Positions 17,771 to 26,242 of a stretch of 49,106 nucleotides of DNA are shown in pieces. The stretch is from an uncultured Anaerofilum sp. (GTDB taxonomy: Bacteria > Bacillota > Clostridia > Oscillospirales > Ruminococcaceae): the NCBI GenBank assembly GCA_944385945.1, contig CALWZD010000066.1, forward strand, positions 1 through 49,106, given 5' to 3'. Each line of letters opens with the position of its first letter. Within the stretch, counting starts at the first letter, position 1. A model generated the notes under the pieces. It made no database searches and had not been told where the DNA came from. It was given only the letters and a program-made list of their open reading frames with translations. Both the position numbers and the translations under genes were made by a program.

Positions 17771-19510
17771 TTATTCTGCTTCACCGGTTTTTTGAGAAAT
17801 TCTAAAGATAACAAACTCAGCAGGCTTTACAGGAGCAATGCCGATAACGCAAACCAGCCGACCATTATCAATATCATCTTGGCTCATGGTATCTCTGCCA
17901 ATATTAACAAAGAATGCCTCCGAAGTAGAGCTTCCTGCCAACGAACCACTTCTCCACAATCCGGTGAGGAACACTTCGATGGTACGTTTTACACGCACCC
18001 ACAAAGCCTCGTCATTGGGCTCGAATACGACCCAGTTGGTGTTTGCTTTGATGGTTTCTTCCACAAAGATAAACAGGCGACGTACGTTGACATACTTCCA
18101 GCTGGGGTTGCTGGTTGCAGTTCTTGCGCCCCAAACACGGATGCCCTGCCCGGGGAATGCACGGATCAGGTTTACGCCCTTGGGATTCAGAATATCCTGT
18201 TCGCCCTTGTTGAACTGACAATCCAACCCTACACAAGCACGTACAACTTCGTTTGCAGGTGCCTTATGTACGCCTCTGGTGTTGTCTGTACGAGCATAGA
18301 TGCCCAAAACAGAACCGGAGGGAGGAATGGGAATGTTTTTCTTATCCAGTGGGTCGAATACTTCCAGCCAAGGATGATAGAATGCTGCATAGTGGCTGTC
18401 GAAAATATTGCGATGGGTCAGGATGTCCTGCACTTTCTTTGCATCTTTGGGCATATCCAAAACAGCAAAGCGACTGCCCAGATTTTCACAGTGACTTACC
18501 AAAGACAGCTGTACATTGGGATCGGTCAAGCCGGGAACTGCCATGATGGACACAACGTCGTTGTCCAAAAATGCCTGGATACCGGTACGCTGTCCGGCAC
18601 CGTTGTCAACACCGATAAAATCGGCAGGCGACAGGGAGGCAACCGAACCATTGCTGCCCTCTGCCAGCGAAATTGTCAAGAACGACTCGCTCTCTTGTCC
18701 GGCTGCCAGTTCTACAAAGGGTGCAACCGGCTGCTCGGCAGCTGTTCCTACATAATGAACGCTGACCAAGTCGGACTTCGACAGCTTTTTGTCTACATAG
18801 TTTGCTGTTTCGATGTTGAAAGAAAGGTTCTCGTAAAATTCTTCAGTATCTTCGTACTTTACTTCCAGATTAAACTCACAAGTAGCAAGCAGTTTGCTGG
18901 GAACAAGGTTTTTGTCCACAACGTTCTGGGTAAATTCCTGTGCAAACTGGATCAGGTTATCCTGCACTTTCACAATGCGGTTGTATACTTTTTCATTTTT
19001 GTCTGTGAATACAACTACATCGCCGGCATTAAAACCTGCTGCATTTTTTACCAGATATTTTTTTCCGTTGTTGGTTTCTACTTCCTCCAAAATCTGGGTC
19101 TTTGCTTTGCTTGCAGGAGTGATGATGACACGAACGTTATCGCCCCATGTACCCGGATTCTTTGCAGTGATTTTCAGCAAAGGAGCTTCTTGGGAAGGAA
19201 CAAAGCCTTTTGCACATTTTGCATCTCCCGGTGCTACACGGGCAACAAAGCAGCGTGAACCGCCATTGATGAAGAAATGTTCCACTGCATATGCCAAAAA
19301 GCGGTATTCGCCATACTCGCTTTCGGACAGATACCCGCCGTACTTTCTGCGAAAATCGGCAAAGTTGGTGATCAGCTCAGGAACACCTTTCACGGGGCCT
19401 CGCTCTGCCAAGCCTACAAATCCTGCTGTGCTGGTGCCTACGCCCTCTACGGGCTTTCCACCTGATTCAAATTCTTCTACATAAACTCCCGGTGATAAAT
19501 ACTCAGCCAT
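17771..19510 (-). CDS. Contractile tail sheath protein
   Basis: 579 residues. The N-terminus (LSPGVYVEEFESGGKPV, TSTAGFVGLAERGP, YGGYLSES) and the C-terminal block (FLTGLWRSGSLAGSS, EAFFVNIGRD, PAEFVIFRI) are the core sheath domains of the Afp/Pvc/phage family. The middle is the variable surface domain. Only one sheath gene is present; Afp and PVC have three. Contraction of this sheath drives the tube into the target. The start region is unusual: the AGGAGG site is 33 bases from the ATG, with a hairpin in between. Confidence 0.94.
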   Translation of the reverse strand: MAEYLSPGVYVEEFESGGKPVEGVGTSTAGFVGLAERGPVKGVPELITNFADFRRKYGGYLSESEYGEYRFLAYAVEHFFINGGSRCFVARVAPGDAKCAKGFVPSQEAPLLKITAKNPGTWGDNVRVIITPASKAKTQILEEVETNNGKKYLVKNAAGFNAGDVVVFTDKNEKVYNRIVKVQDNLIQFAQEFTQNVVDKNLVPSKLLATCEFNLEVKYEDTEEFYENLSFNIETANYVDKKLSKSDLVSVHYVGTAAEQPVAPFVELAAGQESESFLTISLAEGSNGSVASLSPADFIGVDNGAGQRTGIQAFLDNDVVSIMAVPGLTDPNVQLSLVSHCENLGSRFAVLDMPKDAKKVQDILTHRNIFDSHYAAFYHPWLEVFDPLDKKNIPIPPSGSVLGIYARTDNTRGVHKAPANEVVRACVGLDCQFNKGEQDILNPKGVNLIRAFPGQGIRVWGARTATSNPSWKYVNVRRLFIFVEETIKANTNWVVFEPNDEALWVRVKRTIEVFLTGLWRSGSLAGSSTSEAFFVNIGRDTMSQDDIDNGRLVCVIGIAPVKPAEFVIFRISQKTGEAE

Positions 19511-19551
19511 ACTCGCCCCAGTTTCGCATTGGAAACTGGATTCCTCCTTTT
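19511..19551 (-). promoter_or_regulatory. Sheath translation start region: SD and ATG separated by a hairpin; short leader ORF
   Basis: On the minus strand AAAAGGAGG is followed by a perfect 8-bp stem (CCAGTTTC / GAAACTGG) and then GGCGAGT and the sheath ATG. Folding would shorten the effective spacing to about 10 bases. The loop also holds an ATG that opens an 8-codon peptide, whose stop overlaps the sheath start, so translational coupling is a second possibility. Confidence 0.55.
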
Positions 19552-19619
19552 CATTGTTTTAGTTTATTGTGTATTTAAATTGCTTTCGCAATAAAAACCG
19601 AATTTTGTTTCGCACGACC

Positions 19620-22199
19620 TCAGATGACCTGTCGCTGTGCCATTTCGTAAAAATATCCCTTTTTTTCCATCAGTTGCTGATAGTTTCCTTCTTCCACCAA
19701 TCTGCCTTCGTCCAATACCAAAATGCGGTCGCATTTTTCCACTGTGCTTAGACGATGCGCCACCACGACCCGTGTAGCTCGCAGTTTTTCCAAACTTTTG
19801 CAAACGATGTTTTGTGCAGCGTTATCCAGTGCAGAGGTAGCCTCGTCAAAATATAATATCTTGGGTTTTGCAATGATGGCACGTGCGATCAAAATGCGCT
19901 GGCGTTGTCCACCCGAAATGGTGCGGCTGTTTTCGTCCAAAATCGTATGCAAGCCCATCGGCATTCGGGCAATGTCATCCTGTAAGTCCACGTCCCGAAG
20001 TGTTTTTTCCACCAGTTCTATCGGGGCACCCGGTGCCATGACCGTGATGTTTTCATATACACTTCCTGCAATGAGTTTTCCGTCTTGCAATACCACGCCG
20101 AACTTTTTTCGCAGTTCACGTTTATCCAAACTGTCTATATCTCTGCCGTCGTAGTAGATCCGTCCATTTTGAGCCTGTTCAAAACCCAACAGCAATTTCA
20201 ACAACGTTGACTTTCCGCTGCCAGACGAGCCCACGATGCCCACATATTCGCCCGAGCGGATATGGAACGAAAGCCCTTTCAAAACCTGTTCTTCCCCATT
20301 TTCATAGGAAAATTGCAGGTTATTCACTTCAATATCACCGGTCAAGTTCCCCGGCATATGTTGTGCTTCCGTTGTTTCAGACTCTCCCTCCGGCAGCGTA
20401 TTCAGCAATGGTTTACTGCGTCGGTACAGCGGAACCATCTCTGTCATCTTTACCAAAGCCGTTGCAAATTCCAGCAATGCACCGGAAACTGCTCCAAAAG
20501 CGGTCGTAAATCCAACAAAAGCACCTATGCTGATGTTTGAAAAAGCTTCTTGGGACAAAACCATATAAATCATCAAGAGAAACACTGCCTGCGCACTGCC
20601 CTTGATGGTCTGCGCTGCCAGCTCCAGCCGCTGTTTTTTTGCACCGAGGGATTTCATGCGGGTGTAAGGTTCCAGATATTCCCGAACTGCTCGATTCTCC
20701 ACACCGGCGACACGTATCTTTGAGATGCCGTTCATAAACTGGTACATCACCGAGCTGCTTTTGCTTTCCAACTCTGCTACTTGTTGCTCGTATCGCATTT
20801 GACAAACGCCCAACAGAACAAAGATCGCCAAAAATACAAACATCGCCACCAAGGCAACGCCCGACAGACTTGCAGAAAATTGCATCATTTTTCCAAAATA
20901 GAAAAATGAGAATACCGCCGTTAGAAAAAAGCCACTGTATACCTGCGCCAGTTTTTCAAACAAGATCGTGATACCAATGGCACGTTGTGCCAAATCTGCC
21001 GAATCGTAACGGGATAAAAAACTTTCCGGCAACCGAAACATACGGTCGTACACTGCATTTTGCACGGCGTAACGCATGGTGGAGGTGCCACGAAATGCCG
21101 TAAAATTCTTTACAATGGTAAACAGTAAGTTTCCGAAAGCACACGCCAACAGCACGGCGCAAAGTTGCAAAATGGAGTTATCGCTGTGCAAAGGAATCAG
21201 CCTGTCGTAAACCAGCTGATTGACGGTCGGCAACAGCAATCCAATCAAAACTGCCACCAATGCCAGCGACCAGCTGACAACCCAATCTCTGCGATAGCTT
21301 TGCGAAAAGCCAAATCGAACCAGATCCCACAAATTCATCTTTTTTGAGGGGAATGGTCGGTAAACCATCTCTGCTCGGTCTTGCAAGGTTTCGGCATAGG
21401 CATCATCAATGCGAACTTTCGTGCCTTCTGCAAGGTTATACGCATCGTACTTTCCGGGGCTTCTGGGCAAACATACCACCGGTATCCCACGTTCTTTGGT
21501 ATAGGCAAGCAAAGCACCACTGTCCTGTCGATGCCAGCCTGTTTCCAGTTGCACCTCTCGGCAGCTAAAATGTGATACTCGTGCAACGCCTTTTAAATCG
21601 AATCGTCTTCCGCAGCAGTCACGCACTGTTTCGAACGATGCGATGGAGATATTCAGCTTTTGGCAAAGGAACGCAGCTGCATCATAGATACGGTTGCCCG
21701 ATTCTTCAAGCTGTCCCAATTCGGACTGATGGAATAATTGCAGGATCATCCCCAACACTTTTTGCTGGGTAGCCTGCTGCTCTTTTGCGCTGGCGTAGAA
21801 GTACACTTCCTCTTTTACCAGATTCATGTTGTACTTTTCTACCATCTGTTCCTCAAAGGCAGAGGGGTCAAACATTTTCAGTCCTGCACAGGTTGCAAAT
21901 TCTGTGCAGATGTCCTCTGTTTGCTGCCTATTCTGGGCTTGATGCAACTGCAAAACAGCACTATCCAACGCAACAAGACCAAAGACCCATTGCGTCTGCT
22001 GTTCATCTTTCCAGCAGAGAGTCGGTATTTTTTCTTCGGGCGCAGCTTGATGGATCAAAAACCGTCGCCCGGGCGTTTTTTCCTTGTAAGGCAACAGATA
22101 AACCAGAACTTGCCCTTCGATGACCTGATAGAATCGGTTCGGCTCTTGTGTAAAATGGCATTCACCGCCCCGAAGTTCGATCTTATCCATTACGACCAC
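19620..22199 (-). CDS. NHLP-type export ABC transporter, permease/ATPase subunit
   Basis: 859 residues. The N-terminal ~130 residues look like a cyclic-nucleotide-binding or cupin-like fold (MDKIELRGGECHF, YQVIEGQVLVYLLP). A degenerate peptidase-like region follows, then a six-helix membrane domain from about residue 310 and an ATPase domain from about 620. The ATPase has Walker A (GSSGSGKST), signature (SGGQRQR), Walker B (ILYFDEATSALD) and H-loop (VVAHRL). This order matches the second ABC subunit of NHLP bacteriocin exporters. The start is GTG at 22199 with GGAGG 5 bases away. It lies 21 bases after the C39 transporter and 110 bases before the sheath gene. No NHLP-leader precursor gene is seen nearby. 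Confidence 0.85.
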   Translation of the reverse strand: MVVMDKIELRGGECHFTQEPNRFYQVIEGQVLVYLLPYKEKTPGRRFLIHQAAPEEKIPTLCWKDEQQTQWVFGLVALDSAVLQLHQAQNRQQTEDICTEFATCAGLKMFDPSAFEEQMVEKYNMNLVKEEVYFYASAKEQQATQQKVLGMILQLFHQSELGQLEESGNRIYDAAAFLCQKLNISIASFETVRDCCGRRFDLKGVARVSHFSCREVQLETGWHRQDSGALLAYTKERGIPVVCLPRSPGKYDAYNLAEGTKVRIDDAYAETLQDRAEMVYRPFPSKKMNLWDLVRFGFSQSYRRDWVVSWSLALVAVLIGLLLPTVNQLVYDRLIPLHSDNSILQLCAVLLACAFGNLLFTIVKNFTAFRGTSTMRYAVQNAVYDRMFRLPESFLSRYDSADLAQRAIGITILFEKLAQVYSGFFLTAVFSFFYFGKMMQFSASLSGVALVAMFVFLAIFVLLGVCQMRYEQQVAELESKSSSVMYQFMNGISKIRVAGVENRAVREYLEPYTRMKSLGAKKQRLELAAQTIKGSAQAVFLLMIYMVLSQEAFSNISIGAFVGFTTAFGAVSGALLEFATALVKMTEMVPLYRRSKPLLNTLPEGESETTEAQHMPGNLTGDIEVNNLQFSYENGEEQVLKGLSFHIRSGEYVGIVGSSGSGKSTLLKLLLGFEQAQNGRIYYDGRDIDSLDKRELRKKFGVVLQDGKLIAGSVYENITVMAPGAPIELVEKTLRDVDLQDDIARMPMGLHTILDENSRTISGGQRQRILIARAIIAKPKILYFDEATSALDNAAQNIVCKSLEKLRATRVVVAHRLSTVEKCDRILVLDEGRLVEEGNYQQLMEKKGYFYEMAQRQVI

Positions 22200-22220
22200 T
22201 GCTCCCTCCTTTTTTAAAAT

Positions 22221-24407
22221 TTATACCATGCACAACTCATCGTCTGCTTTTACATCGGACAAGTCTGTTTGAACCAGTCGCTGATAATGCCCCTGTTGCC
22301 GGATCAGTTCGGCATGGCTGCCTCGCTGAACGATCTTGCCGTTGTCCATAACAACGATCTCGTCGCAATCTCGAATTGCCGAAAGACGATGCGCTACAAT
22401 AATGCAGGTACAACCTCTGCGCTTGATATTATCTAAAATGCGCTTTTCTGTGATCGGGTCCAATGCCGACGTTGCCTCGTCCAAAATCAAAATGGTGGGA
22501 TTGGTGACCAACGCTCTGGCAATTTCCATACGCTGTCGCTGACCGCCCGAGAGGTTGCGCCCTTCTTCGGTCAACCGATATTCGTAAGCCCCCGGCTTTT
22601 TGGTAATGATTTCGTGAATGCAGGCATCTTTGGCTGCCCGAACCATGTCTTCTTCCAAAATGCTGTGGTTCCACATGGTAAGGTTTTCCCGAATCGTTCC
22701 GGAGAACAGCATAATATCCTGACTTACGCTCGAGATACTGGAAAAAATGACCTCTTTGGGAAGTTTTTTAAACGGAACGCCATCAAAGCATATCTCGCCC
22801 TGCCACGGCAGATACAATCCGCCAAGAAGCTTGGAAACGGTAGACTTGCCACACCCCGAACTGCCGACAAATGCAATGGAACTTCCACAATCAAGCCGGA
22901 AAGAAAAATCCTCGACAAGTGGCGGTTGCAATCTGCTGTAACCAAAGGAGATATTTTTCACCTCCACCTGTCCCGACAATTTTTCTGCCATATTCACTTT
23001 TTCTTCTGTCTGGGTATACAGTTCGTCTTGTTCGTATTGTAAAATATCCTGCAACTGTCCCATTGAAGATTTCATTTCCTGAATTTGCTGGATAAACTTG
23101 ACCAACTGTTCTACCGGAGCCGTAAAACTTGCCAAAAGCCCTGTAAATGCCACCAACATTCCGACCGTCAGCTGTCCATTGATAATTTGGATACTGCCGA
23201 TCATCAGCACTAATATAGATGCTAACTGAGAAGTAAAAGTAGGCACTGCATCCAAGATGCCCTGCAATCTGCCCAACACCTGCTCGAGCCGAATGGTTTT
23301 TGCATAATGCCCCTGAATACGGTTCACATATTCATTCTCGGCTCCGGACGCTTTGAGAGTGCTTGTAATGCTGAGCCCTGCATAAATTGCGCCGATAAGT
23401 TTGCCTTCATCCTGCTGCATTTTGATGGTATTATTTGCCACTGCGGATGCAGTCAACTTCATTACAATAAGGTTGACTGCCACGGCGACCAGCCCCACCA
23501 AAGTGAGTAAAGGGCTGTAAAGCAGAAGCAACACCAAATAAAAGCAAGCAGTAAACAGATTTAAAACCGTTTCTGCCAAGTCGCCTGCCAAAAACTCGCT
23601 TACTCTGTCGTTGTGTCCCACACGTTCCGCTAGATCACCTGCATATCGTTGGTCGAAAAATTGGATCGGCAAGCGAAACAGATGGTTTAGTAGTTGATGG
23701 CAACTAACCAGCGACAACTTGTTTTGCAGCCTGTCCAACAGCCAACCACGGTATACATGGAGCCAAGCCTGAAAAAGGATCGTGGCAAATACCAAAACGA
23801 AAAAACCTTGCGCCCAGTGGTGATTTTTAGCCAGTAGAATGTTGTCTACAAACAGTTGCGACAGCAAGGGTAGCAATAATCCCGGAAATACCAGAAAAAA
23901 ACCGATAGCTGCGATGGCTGTCAGTTCTCTGTACTGCCCTTTCAAACGTTGCTGTACAAAACGCATGAAAGTGCGCTGATTTTTTTCGGGCTGGATATGT
24001 TCGCCTGCCTGAAAAGTAAGCACCACTCCTGTGAAACCCTCGTCGAGTTCCTGGATAGTCAGCTTTCGTCTACCCACGGCAGGGTCGTTTAGATATGCGC
24101 TGTTGCCTTTTCTTCCCTCATAGACCACAAAATGATTAAAATTCCAATGGATGATGCACGGAGGTGTACATTCCAAAAGCCCCTGCAAGCCTTTTTTATA
24201 TCCCTTTGCTTTCAGCCCCATATTCCGAGCCGCTCGCAGCAGATTTGCCGCATTCGACCCATCACGGGAAACACCGGTTTCTACCCGAACCTGTTCCAAT
24301 GGCTTATAAATTCGGAAATACGCCAGTATCATCGCTAAAGAAGCTGCTCCGCATTCTCTCGCTTCCATCTGGAAGATGGTGGGAACTTTTGCATATTGCT
24401 TTTTCAA
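22221..24407 (-). CDS. NHLP-type peptidase C39/ABC transporter
   Basis: 728 residues. An N-terminal C39 protease domain has Gln13, Cys19 (EARECGAASLAM), His92 (NFNHFVVYEG) and Asp108 (LNDPA), so all active residues are present. A membrane domain (about 160-440) and an ATPase domain follow (GSSGCGKST, LSGGQRQR, ILILDEATSALD, IVAHRL). Such proteins cut leaders after double-glycine sites and export the peptide. The start is TTG at 24407, overlapping the stop of the adaptor gene (TTGA), with GAGGGGG upstream, so it is translationally coupled. Confidence 0.88.
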   Translation of the reverse strand: MKKQYAKVPTIFQMEARECGAASLAMILAYFRIYKPLEQVRVETGVSRDGSNAANLLRAARNMGLKAKGYKKGLQGLLECTPPCIIHWNFNHFVVYEGRKGNSAYLNDPAVGRRKLTIQELDEGFTGVVLTFQAGEHIQPEKNQRTFMRFVQQRLKGQYRELTAIAAIGFFLVFPGLLLPLLSQLFVDNILLAKNHHWAQGFFVLVFATILFQAWLHVYRGWLLDRLQNKLSLVSCHQLLNHLFRLPIQFFDQRYAGDLAERVGHNDRVSEFLAGDLAETVLNLFTACFYLVLLLLYSPLLTLVGLVAVAVNLIVMKLTASAVANNTIKMQQDEGKLIGAIYAGLSITSTLKASGAENEYVNRIQGHYAKTIRLEQVLGRLQGILDAVPTFTSQLASILVLMIGSIQIINGQLTVGMLVAFTGLLASFTAPVEQLVKFIQQIQEMKSSMGQLQDILQYEQDELYTQTEEKVNMAEKLSGQVEVKNISFGYSRLQPPLVEDFSFRLDCGSSIAFVGSSGCGKSTVSKLLGGLYLPWQGEICFDGVPFKKLPKEVIFSSISSVSQDIMLFSGTIRENLTMWNHSILEEDMVRAAKDACIHEIITKKPGAYEYRLTEEGRNLSGGQRQRMEIARALVTNPTILILDEATSALDPITEKRILDNIKRRGCTCIIVAHRLSAIRDCDEIVVMDNGKIVQRGSHAELIRQQGHYQRLVQTDLSDVKADDELCMV

Positions 24408-24994
24408 TGCTTCGCCCCCTCAATACCCTGCAAGGTCTGCATCCCCACTGTTAAAGGAAGCAAGAACGAAAACGGTGCTTTTTCTTCCAGCACGATACTG
24501 CAATCCAACAGTGTTCCCTCAAGAAGTTGTACCTGCTGCCCCTTGGTGATCTCACACTCCACCGCTACCACAGGACCATTGCTCAAAAAATATTCCACAA
24601 GAGTTTCGTTATCCAGTTGATCTTGCATTTCTTCCCTTGTGCTTACATAGGGTTCAACCGCAACGACCTGTGCCGTTAACTCCGTTTGACTTTGTGAATC
24701 ATCCGCCGATGGCTGCAACACTACTTTCATACCTTGCTGTACCTGTTTTGCAGATTCTAAAGAGAGGTAGCAAAATACCGTTTGATTATTATTGGCATCC
24801 GCCTTTAGAATGCCTGTTCCATCTACGCATAAAGGCAATCTTCCAAAAACTGCCCACATCAACGCTGCCACAACGATCATTGTTGCAGCAAAAAACACCA
24901 ACCAAAAAGACGGTTTCACGATGGTGATCATTCGATCTAATTGATCGGTAGAAACAAGTTTTTCCAGCGATTTTTTTCTGAAGATGTCTGCCAT
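24404..24994 (-). CDS. HlyD-like adaptor, NHLP export system
   Basis: 196 residues starting MADIFRKKSLEKLVSTDQLD, which matches the opening of NHLP secretion adaptors. One membrane segment lies at residues 30-50. The rest is a small beta domain without the long coiled coil of Gram-negative HlyD proteins, as expected in a one-membrane cell. I chose 24994 by family similarity; a longer frame to 25030 exists. The 4-base overlap with the C39 transporter supports one export complex. Confidence 0.8.
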   Translation of the reverse strand: MADIFRKKSLEKLVSTDQLDRMITIVKPSFWLVFFAATMIVVAALMWAVFGRLPLCVDGTGILKADANNNQTVFCYLSLESAKQVQQGMKVVLQPSADDSQSQTELTAQVVAVEPYVSTREEMQDQLDNETLVEYFLSNGPVVAVECEITKGQQVQLLEGTLLDCSIVLEEKAPFSFLLPLTVGMQTLQGIEGAKH

Positions 24995-25109
24995 AATGAT
25001 TGAAACTCCCGTATAGTTTAGAAACATCACAGTTTTATTGGCGGTTGTCGTTTTTCGGCATTTTCCCTTAAAAAATGTCAGATTCTGTCTAATTCTATCG
25101 TTGTAATTA

Positions 25110-25139
25110 AGTATACTTTAAATTTGTTTCAGTTGTCCA
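25110..25139 (-). promoter_or_regulatory. Sigma-A-type promoter for the export (and possibly eCIS) operon
   Basis: On the minus strand, TGGACA (25139-25134) and TATACT (25115-25110) are 18 bases apart. Transcription would begin near 25103, giving a ~108-base leader before the adaptor start. It is the only good minus-strand promoter I see upstream of the export genes. Confidence 0.6.
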
Positions 25140-25152
25140 TATCATACAGATA

Positions 25153-25183
25153 TGTTGGTAAAAATACCATAAATTCACCAACA
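25153..25183. promoter_or_regulatory. Nested inverted repeat upstream of the export promoter
   Basis: TGTTGGT and ACCAACA form a 7-bp inverted repeat with a 17-base gap; inside it TGGTA-AAAA-TACCA is a second palindrome. It lies 14 bases upstream of the -35 box, a common activator site position. Confidence 0.4.
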
Positions 25184-25407
25184 AAAATCCAAGTAATTTT
25201 ATCTATATACACAAACGAATTACTTTATACTGTTAACTATTTAAACAAAAAGTTCTTTCTGTTGTATGTTGATTTTAGGGAAGATTTCTTTTTACTCTGA
25301 AAACGCAAAATATTCTGTGTTCTCGGTGTATATTTATGCTTATCATCTGCCCCCAAAAATGCTAGGCAATATACCATCTCCGTTCAATAATACTGTACAA
25401 AAAAATG

Positions 25408-25443
25408 ACCTACTTTCATCCTATGCAATGGATAAAAGTAGGT
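25408..25443. other. Hairpin of unknown role in the 25031-25506 gap
   Basis: ACCTACTTTCATCC pairs with GGATAAAAGTAGGT (one mismatch) around an 8-base loop. No U-run follows. Apart from this, the promoter, the inverted repeat and the terminator, I see no gene in this AT-rich gap; a 69-codon plus-strand frame there has no ribosome site. Confidence 0.45.
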
Positions 25444-25473
25444 TGGGGCTGATGTATCAATTTTTTCAAAGAT

Positions 25474-25508
25474 AAAGGCACGTGCAATGTACTGCACGTG
25501 CCTTTTTT
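25474..25508 (-). terminator. Original tRNA-fMet terminator, now separated from its gene
   Basis: A perfect 13-bp stem (AAAGGCACGTGCA on one arm) with loop ATGTAC. It lies directly beside the left 13-bp repeat that copies the tRNA 3' end. If the element were removed, the CCA end of tRNA-fMet would sit immediately before this hairpin. It also has a T-run on the plus strand, so it may stop transcription in either direction. Confidence 0.7.
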
Positions 25509-25519
25509 GGTTGCGGGAG
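25507..25519. repeat. attL, left direct repeat
   Basis: TTGGTTGCGGGAG, identical to 32730-32742. Similarity stops right after it (TGCG here, CCGG at the tRNA), as expected at an integration junction. Confidence 0.85.
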
Positions 25520-25610
25520 TGCGATTGCTCTTTTACCTACGATTTTATTTTTTTACAAAGCGTAAAATCCTAGCAAAGCGGCTATCAGTTCCCCGCTTTG
25601 AAACTTTTTC

Positions 25611-25723
25611 TTGCTTTTGGTGGGCTGTTTTGATACAATAAAGGCAGCAGAGAGGCTAATTTGTCGGTTTAGTCCTCTGGTTTTGGGTGGTTAGCTATTG
25701 CGAGTAGCTAGCCACTCTTTTTT
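25611..25723 (+). ncRNA. Candidate ~78-nt antisense RNA 1 with promoter and terminator
   Basis: TTGCTT (25611) and TACAAT (25634) are 17 bases apart, giving a start near 25646. A Rho-independent terminator follows: stem GTGGTTAGCTA / TAGCTAGCCAC and six Ts ending at 25723. The RNA is antisense to the 3' end of the 31-residue minus-strand gene at 25691-25786, a type I toxin-antitoxin-like layout, although that peptide is not hydrophobic. Confidence 0.45.
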
Positions 25724-25786
25724 ATATTCATCAAAAGCGGCTTGTTTTTGGTCGGCGGTTAAGTTCTGCCATTCCTTAAACTTCAT
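25691..25786 (-). CDS. 31-residue small protein at the left end of the element
   Basis: A short hydrophilic peptide (begins MKFKEWQNLTADQ, ends KKEWLATRNS) with a perfect AAAGGAGG site 6 bases from its ATG, which is strong evidence that it is translated. It has no membrane segment; two amphipathic helices are likely. It is transcribed divergently from the HTH gene at 25967, and its 3' end is overlapped by a candidate antisense RNA. Function unknown; a small regulator, or a protein controlling the element, is possible. Confidence 0.6.
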   Translation of the reverse strand: MKFKEWQNLTADQKQAAFDEYKKEWLATRNS

Positions 25787-25834
25787 GGCAACCTCCTTTC
25801 CGCCTCTCTGCTGTGATTATATTATACTCTTTTT

Positions 25835-25927
25835 AGCGTGTATTTTCTATTGACAAACGGCACAAACATACACTCCAAAATGTGTTTATATTGTACACTT
25901 GATAGCGTGTATAGTTTGTGTTATAAT
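25835..25927 (+). promoter_or_regulatory. Promoter of the small HTH gene with a repeated TAGCGTGTAT operator
   Basis: TTGATA (25899-25904) and TATAAT (25922-25927) are exactly 17 bases apart. TAGCGTGTAT occurs twice: near 25834-25843, upstream of the divergent small gene, and at 25903-25912 between the boxes of this promoter. A regulator bound to both copies could control both directions. Confidence 0.6.
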
Positions 25928-25966
25928 GATTACAGTGGAGGAGTACACCCAAAGGAGGAAATAGCC

Positions 25967-26176
25967 ATGCCCATGAAATACGACAAGCTGTTTGCCCTCA
26001 TGAAAGAAAAGGGGCTTACAACATACCGTATACGAAAGGAAAAAATCATTTCAGAAGGAACCCTTCAAAAGCTGCGGGAAAACAAGCCCGTAACCACCGA
26101 CAGCATAGCCGCTTTGTGCGAAGTTCTATGCTGCCAACCGGGTGATATTATGGAATATGTCCCCGAAGGTCAATGA
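25967..26176 (+). CDS. Small Cro/C1-type HTH regulator
   Basis: 69 residues, start ATG at 25967 behind AAAGGAGG. The whole chain is one HTH domain of the YozG/'helix-turn-helix XRE' short type: LFALMKEKGLTTYRIRKE, ISEGTLQKLRENKPVTTDSI and LCEVLCCQPGDIMEYV. Its own promoter overlaps a repeated 10-bp sequence, suggesting self-regulation. A bidirectional terminator follows. Confidence 0.82.
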   Translation: MPMKYDKLFALMKEKGLTTYRIRKEKIISEGTLQKLRENKPVTTDSIAALCEVLCCQPGDIMEYVPEGQ

Positions 26177-26191
26177 AAGCACAACAAAATC

Positions 26192-26236
26192 CGCCTGCCA
26201 TTCTGCCGATCCGGCCGCTTTGGCGGGCGTTTTTTA
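26192..26236 (+). terminator. Bidirectional terminator between convergent genes
   Basis: CGCCTGCC pairs with GGCGGGCG (one G-U) and is followed by TTTTTT on the plus strand. The minus strand also has TTTT after the stem, so it serves the HTH gene and the convergent regulator gene. Confidence 0.7.
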
Positions 26237-26242
26237 TATCCG

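Noticed and set aside
17753-19258. 501-codon plus-strand frame opposite the sheath gene
   Set aside because: Shadow of the sheath gene; no family-like motifs, no ribosome site.
17753-24994. Exporter C39 domain as an eCIS effector
   Set aside because: The protease is fused to a full ABC transporter with all transport motifs, so it is an exporter rather than an injected toxin.
25266-25475. 69-codon plus-strand frame before the tRNA terminator
   Set aside because: No ribosome site, AT-rich composition, and it runs through the hairpin at 25408-25443.
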